Positions 6,852-9,929 of a DNA stretch of 9,929 nt are shown in pieces. Origin of the DNA: an uncultured Spartobacteria bacterium (GTDB taxonomy: Bacteria; Verrucomicrobiota; Verrucomicrobiia; Chthoniobacterales; UBA6821); NCBI GenBank assembly GCA_903831635.1, contig CAIKYN010000186.1, positions 1 to 9,929 of the forward strand. Direction: 5' to 3'. Under the pieces are notes generated by a model, which searched no databases, was not told the origin of the DNA, and saw only the letters and a list, made by a program, of their open reading frames with translations. Each line of letters opens with the position of its first letter. Position 1 is the stretch's first letter. The position numbers and the translations under genes are program-made.

Positions 6852-8699
6852 CTACAATCTCGAGATCAGGAGTTCCCGCTGGAAGACAAGTTCCTTCGGC
6901 AGGTGGCTGTAGAGCTTCATAAAAAGCTCGTCCTGAAGGACAAGTTCGCGGTGCCACTCGGCGGGATCGATCTTCTGGAGTTCCTCGAACCTCTCGGGAG
7001 TCATTGATTCGAGTCCCTGCATATCGAGATCGACATATTCAGGAACCCAGCCAATCGATGTCTCAAGGGCATGGGCTCCATGCTGGCAACGCTGGACGAT
7101 CCACTTGAGAACGCGCATGTTGTCGCCGAAGCCGGGCCAGAGAAATTTGCCTTCGGAGCTCTTGCGGAACCAGTTTACATGGAAGACGCGCGGCACATGT
7201 TTCACGAGGCGACGCATCTCGAGCCAGTGAGCGAAGTAATCTCCCATGTCGTAGCCGCAGAAGGGGAGCATGGCCATCGGGTCGCGGCGCACCTGGCCGA
7301 TCGTTCCGGCGGCAGCAGCGGTCATCTCGGAGCCGACGGTGGCACCGAGATAGACACCATGAACCCAATTGAAGGCCTGAAAAATGAGCGGCATCGTGGT
7401 GGCGCGGCGTCCTCCGAAGATCATGGCGCTGATGCGTACCCCCTCAGGGTTTTCCCAGTCGGGGTCGATGATAGGGCAGTTCTGAGCAGGTGCCGTGAAA
7501 CGACTGTTCGGATGGCTCGAGAGGATAGGTTTTCCCTCCGCATCCTTCTGGTCGGGGGTCCAATCCTTACCTTTCCAATCGATGAGGTGAGCAGGAGCTT
7601 CTTTGGTCATTCCCTCCCACCAGATATCGCCGTCGTCGGTGAGGGCGACATTGGTGAATATGGTGTCGCGTTTGATCGAATCCATCGCCATCGGATTGCT
7701 GTCGTAGGAGGTGCCGGGGGCAACCCCGAAGAAACCGGCCTCGGGATTAATGGCTCGGAGCCAGCCATCCGGCCCGGGCTTGATCCAGGCAATATCGTCG
7801 CCCACGCAGGAGACCTCCCATCCCTCTTCTTTGAGATGCTTGGGAGGGATGATCATGGCAAAGTTTGTTTTGCCGCAGGCGCTCGGGAAGGCTGCGGTGA
7901 CGTAGGTCTTTTCCCCCTTGGGATCCTTGACACCAAGGATGAGCATGTGCTCAGCCATCCATCCCTCGTCGCGTCCCATGGCGGAGGCGATACGGAGGGC
8001 GAAACATTTTTTGCCGAGCAGGGCATTCCCGCCGTAGCCTGAGCCGTAGCTGATAATCAGGCGCTCCTCGGGGAAGTGGGTGACGTAGGTATTCTCGGGA
8101 TCGCAGGGCCAGGTGACATCCTGTTTTTCACCCGCGAGCGGGGAGCCTACGGAATGCAGGCACTTCACAAAGTTTCCGGTCTTGGCAATCTCGTCATAAA
8201 CCTTGGATCCCATGCGGGTCATGGTGCGCATGTTGGCGACAACATAAGGACTGTCCGAAATCTCGATGCCGTATTGGGCGATTGGCGAACCGACGGGACC
8301 CATGCTGAAAGGAATAACGTACATGGTGCGGCCCTTCATGCATTCCTGGAGGAGGCCGTTCAACTTGGCCTTCATGATGGAGGGGTCGCGCCAGTTATTG
8401 GTCGGACCGGCATCTTTCTTCGACTTGCAGCAGATAAAAGTACGCTCTTCGACGCGGGCGACGTCACGGGGATCGCTGCGTACAAGAAGGGAGTTGGGGC
8501 GCTTGTCGGCGTTGAGCCAGAGACCTGCTCCCGACTCCACGATGCGATCGCGCATGAGCTTATCCTCCGCCTCGGAACCGTCGCACCAGAAGATGGCATC
8601 GGGTTGAGTCAGGTCGGCGATCTCCTTCACCCAATCAGTCACTTGGGGGATGGAAGGTAAATCTTCACCAAGTTTCACTTCGTTTTTCGGTGTGTTCAT
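6852..8699 (-). CDS. pckG: Phosphoenolpyruvate carboxykinase (GTP)
   Basis: Cytosolic enzyme converting oxaloacetate + GTP to PEP + CO2 + GDP, the entry step of gluconeogenesis; 615 residues, the usual length for the GTP class. Diagnostic motifs are intact: SYGSGYGGNALLGKK (217-231) with the metal-binding Lys, His251 (AEHM), the P-loop AFPSACGKTN (270-279) with the reactive Cys275 that marks the GTP family, the metal-binding GDDIAW (300-305), substrate Arg in HPNSRF (396-401), the mobile lid region (about 456-472), and the guanine-pocket Phe residues 511, 519 and 524 in NWFRK and GKFLWPGFGDN. Start: ATG at 8699 down, because MNTPKNEVKLG begins a normal N-terminus; an upstream in-frame ATG at 8777 would add 26 residues unlike the family and cover most of the divergent promoter region. 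No strong Shine-Dalgarno precedes it. It is divergent from the exporter gene and convergent with the Bat operon. Nothing suggests loss of function. Confidence 0.98.
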   Translation of the reverse strand: MNTPKNEVKLGEDLPSIPQVTDWVKEIADLTQPDAIFWCDGSEAEDKLMRDRIVESGAGLWLNADKRPNSLLVRSDPRDVARVEERTFICCKSKKDAGPTNNWRDPSIMKAKLNGLLQECMKGRTMYVIPFSMGPVGSPIAQYGIEISDSPYVVANMRTMTRMGSKVYDEIAKTGNFVKCLHSVGSPLAGEKQDVTWPCDPENTYVTHFPEERLIISYGSGYGGNALLGKKCFALRIASAMGRDEGWMAEHMLILGVKDPKGEKTYVTAAFPSACGKTNFAMIIPPKHLKEEGWEVSCVGDDIAWIKPGPDGWLRAINPEAGFFGVAPGTSYDSNPMAMDSIKRDTIFTNVALTDDGDIWWEGMTKEAPAHLIDWKGKDWTPDQKDAEGKPILSSHPNSRFTAPAQNCPIIDPDWENPEGVRISAMIFGGRRATTMPLIFQAFNWVHGVYLGATVGSEMTAAAAGTIGQVRRDPMAMLPFCGYDMGDYFAHWLEMRRLVKHVPRVFHVNWFRKSSEGKFLWPGFGDNMRVLKWIVQRCQHGAHALETSIGWVPEYVDLDMQGLESMTPERFEELQKIDPAEWHRELVLQDELFMKLYSHLPKELVFQRELLISRL

Positions 8700-8810
8700 G
8701 ATTCTGTTTTGCGCCTTTTTTGCGCCTCCTGCAAGCGACATCCCTGCCATTTTTGGAACTGCTTTTACGAGCTTCACGCAAGCACCTCAGGTTGTTATTC
8801 TGAAGGGATC
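8700..8810. promoter_or_regulatory. Divergent promoter region of pckG and the exporter gene
   Basis: The 111 bp between the two start codons must hold the promoters of both genes unless either is read from further away. I see no clear sigma-70 type -35/-10 pair on either strand. It contains the tandem TTTTGCGCCT repeat near pckG and a weak dyad GCTT-cacgc-AAGC (8771-8783). GAAGGG at 8802-8807 could serve as a ribosome binding site for the exporter gene, though only 3 nt from its ATG. Confidence 0.45.
8707..8727. repeat. Two direct copies of TTTTGCGCCT, 11-bp period
   Basis: Exact copies at 8707-8716 and 8718-8727, separated by one T, lie 8 nt upstream of the pckG start codon (on the - strand, AGGCGCAAAA twice). 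The period is about one helical turn, so a protein could contact both on one face; they would also fall in the pckG mRNA leader if transcription starts upstream of them. Function unknown; a slippage duplication is the simple alternative. Confidence 0.5.
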
Positions 8811-9929
8811 ATGCCGAGCATTCAGACCTTCCGGGATGGCATGAAAAGCCGAGGCGAAGCGTCCCTGCCCGATGTCGCGCGGCTCTGCCTGACTGTCGGA
8901 AAGATGCTTCTTGAGTGGGGTGCGAATGCCCGCGTTGTGCACGAGGCTATTGCAAGTGTGGCGTCGGGTCTCAATTGCAATTCAGCGGAAGCCTTCTGCC
9001 AGCATGCGGCGATCATCGTTGTTCTCAATAGGGGGCATGAATCCTTCACTCAGATGGGAAAGGTCGGTGAGCACGGGGTCAACCTGCGCCGCAGCCAGAA
9101 CCTTCAGGCGATCATTCATCGGATCAGCCTTGGAGAACTCAACTGCGCGGAGGCGCAGGCCGAGGTCGAGCAGGTGCCGAAGAGAACAAAACACTATCCC
9201 CTCTGGTTCACCTGTGCGGCTACGGGGCTGGCATGCAGTGCCTTTGGTCGACTCTTTAACTCCGACTGGGTCTCCTTTGTGCCGACACTGATCGGGGCGG
9301 GTGTTGGCCAGTATGTGAGGCATCTCCTCTTGCGTCGGAAGCATAACATCTTCCTGACAGCGGGAATCGTGAGCTTCACGGCCGCCATCATTGCTGGGTT
9401 GGGGGCGAAGTCGCTCGGAGGTCTCCATCTGCCGCTTGCCATGGTGGCCTCAGTCCTGCTGCTCGTCCCCGGCATTCCCGTGCTTAACGCGCAGATTGAT
9501 ATTCTCGAGGGGAAGCCAAACCTTGCGGCAGCTCGAGCCCTGCGCATCACCTTCCTACTGCTCTTCATGACGTTGGGGCTATCGCTGGCCCAAGGGCTTG
9601 TCCTCCATGGAACTGTCACTTCACCTGATACTCTCGCGCCCGCGATGACGCTCTGGATCAGGATCCTTCATCAGGCATTCTTTGGAGGGATTGCCGCCGC
9701 CGGGTTTGGTGTCCTCTTTAATACGCCGCCGCGTATCCTCGGTCTCTGCTTTGCCTCGGGGGCCTTTGCGCTGGCTGTCCGAACGACATGCCAATCGTAT
9801 GATCTCGGGCTTCCGATCTCTTCATTCATCGCTGCGCTCGCCCTCGCGACCATGGACAGGACATGGCAGAAATCACAATCCCCGCTCGGTTCGATTCTAG
9901 CTGTTGTGGGCTGCATTGCCATGGTTCCC
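8811..9929 (+). CDS. Threonine/serine exporter (ThrE) family protein, 3' truncated
   Basis: Open from the ATG at 8811 to the window end (373 residues), so the C-terminus is missing. The N-terminal soluble part (about 20-125) matches the ThrE/DUF1212 family: LLEWGANARVVHEAIASVA (33-51) corresponds to the family's LLxxGAxxxRVExxI helix. Hydrophobic helices follow (about 130-148, 153-170, 180-200, 206-224, 246-264), with the family motif LLVPGIPVLNAQID (217-230). A second, smaller membrane domain (about 280-373, ThrE_2 type: FFGGIAAAGFGVLFN at 290-304) repeats the fold and is cut off near its closing VP motif. Both halves sit in one chain, as in Corynebacterium ThrE, rather than as two proteins. 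Role by family: proton-driven efflux of threonine/serine or related small molecules across the inner membrane; the substrate here is not shown. Start supported weakly by GAAGGG just upstream; ATG at 8841 is an alternative. Confidence 0.88.
   Translation, partial: MPSIQTFRDGMKSRGEASLPDVARLCLTVGKMLLEWGANARVVHEAIASVASGLNCNSAEAFCQHAAIIVVLNRGHESFTQMGKVGEHGVNLRRSQNLQAIIHRISLGELNCAEAQAEVEQVPKRTKHYPLWFTCAATGLACSAFGRLFNSDWVSFVPTLIGAGVGQYVRHLLLRRKHNIFLTAGIVSFTAAIIAGLGAKSLGGLHLPLAMVASVLLLVPGIPVLNAQIDILEGKPNLAAARALRITFLLLFMTLGLSLAQGLVLHGTVTSPDTLAPAMTLWIRILHQAFFGGIAAAGFGVLFNTPPRILGLCFASGAFALAVRTTCQSYDLGLPISSFIAALALATMDRTWQKSQSPLGSILAVVGCIAMVP

Noticed and set aside
7071..8042. 323-codon frame on the + strand opposite pckG
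   Set aside because: It is the antisense of a G+C-rich conserved gene whose - strand product has every PEPCK motif; no signature in the + strand product.
8700..8777. Longer pckG N-terminus starting at 8777
   Set aside because: It adds 26 residues of a non-family sequence and covers most of the divergent regulatory region; MNTPKNE gives the normal family length.
9194..9922. Open frames on the - strand opposite the exporter gene
   Set aside because: They are shadows of a membrane protein gene that stays open to the window edge and has ThrE family motifs; no support for a coding role.

Overview
The window reads as a compact stretch of a Gram-negative-type bacterial chromosome. Coding density is high, G+C looks moderately high, Shine-Dalgarno sequences are weak or absent at most starts, and several proteins carry export signals. 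A Bat (aerotolerance) operon together with a GTP-type PEP carboxykinase would suit the Verrucomicrobiota/Planctomycetota or Bacteroidota side of the tree. Verrucomicrobiota is my best guess from gene style, but this is inference without any database search.

Left part (1-5744): a Bat operon on the + strand. It opens with batA, cut by the window edge, then one long gene that joins BatB (VWA domain) to a BatC-like TPR protein with a very biased K/D/Q/N tail, then batD and batE. The genes nearly touch or overlap (11 nt gap, 1 nt gap, 1 nt overlap), so they are probably one transcript. In known Bat loci a MoxR AAA+ ATPase and a DUF58 protein usually precede batA; these would lie left of the window. 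By the positive-inside rule, both VWA domains, the TPRs, the main part of BatD and the BatE SH3 domain should all face the periplasm and form one envelope assembly.

Middle (5690-6613): an exported DUF3108-type protein starts inside the end of batE and is probably translationally coupled to it, making it a candidate extra member of the Bat operon. A 238-bp spacer (6614-6851) between convergent genes holds only weak dyads and no convincing terminator.

Right part: pckG (GTP-dependent PEP carboxykinase, complete, - strand, 8699 down to 6852) is divergent from a ThrE-type threonine/serine exporter family gene (+ strand, from 8811, running off the right edge). The 111-bp divergent spacer contains a direct repeat of a 10-bp unit with an 11-bp period. 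PEPCK serves gluconeogenesis/anaplerosis, and the exporter-family protein would handle amino-acid efflux; any shared regulation is inference.

I see no mobile element, CRISPR array, tRNA or rRNA. Nothing here is clearly a new system. The most interesting points are the BatB-BatC fusion with what looks like a retained internal signal peptide, and the coupling of a DUF3108 gene to the Bat operon.
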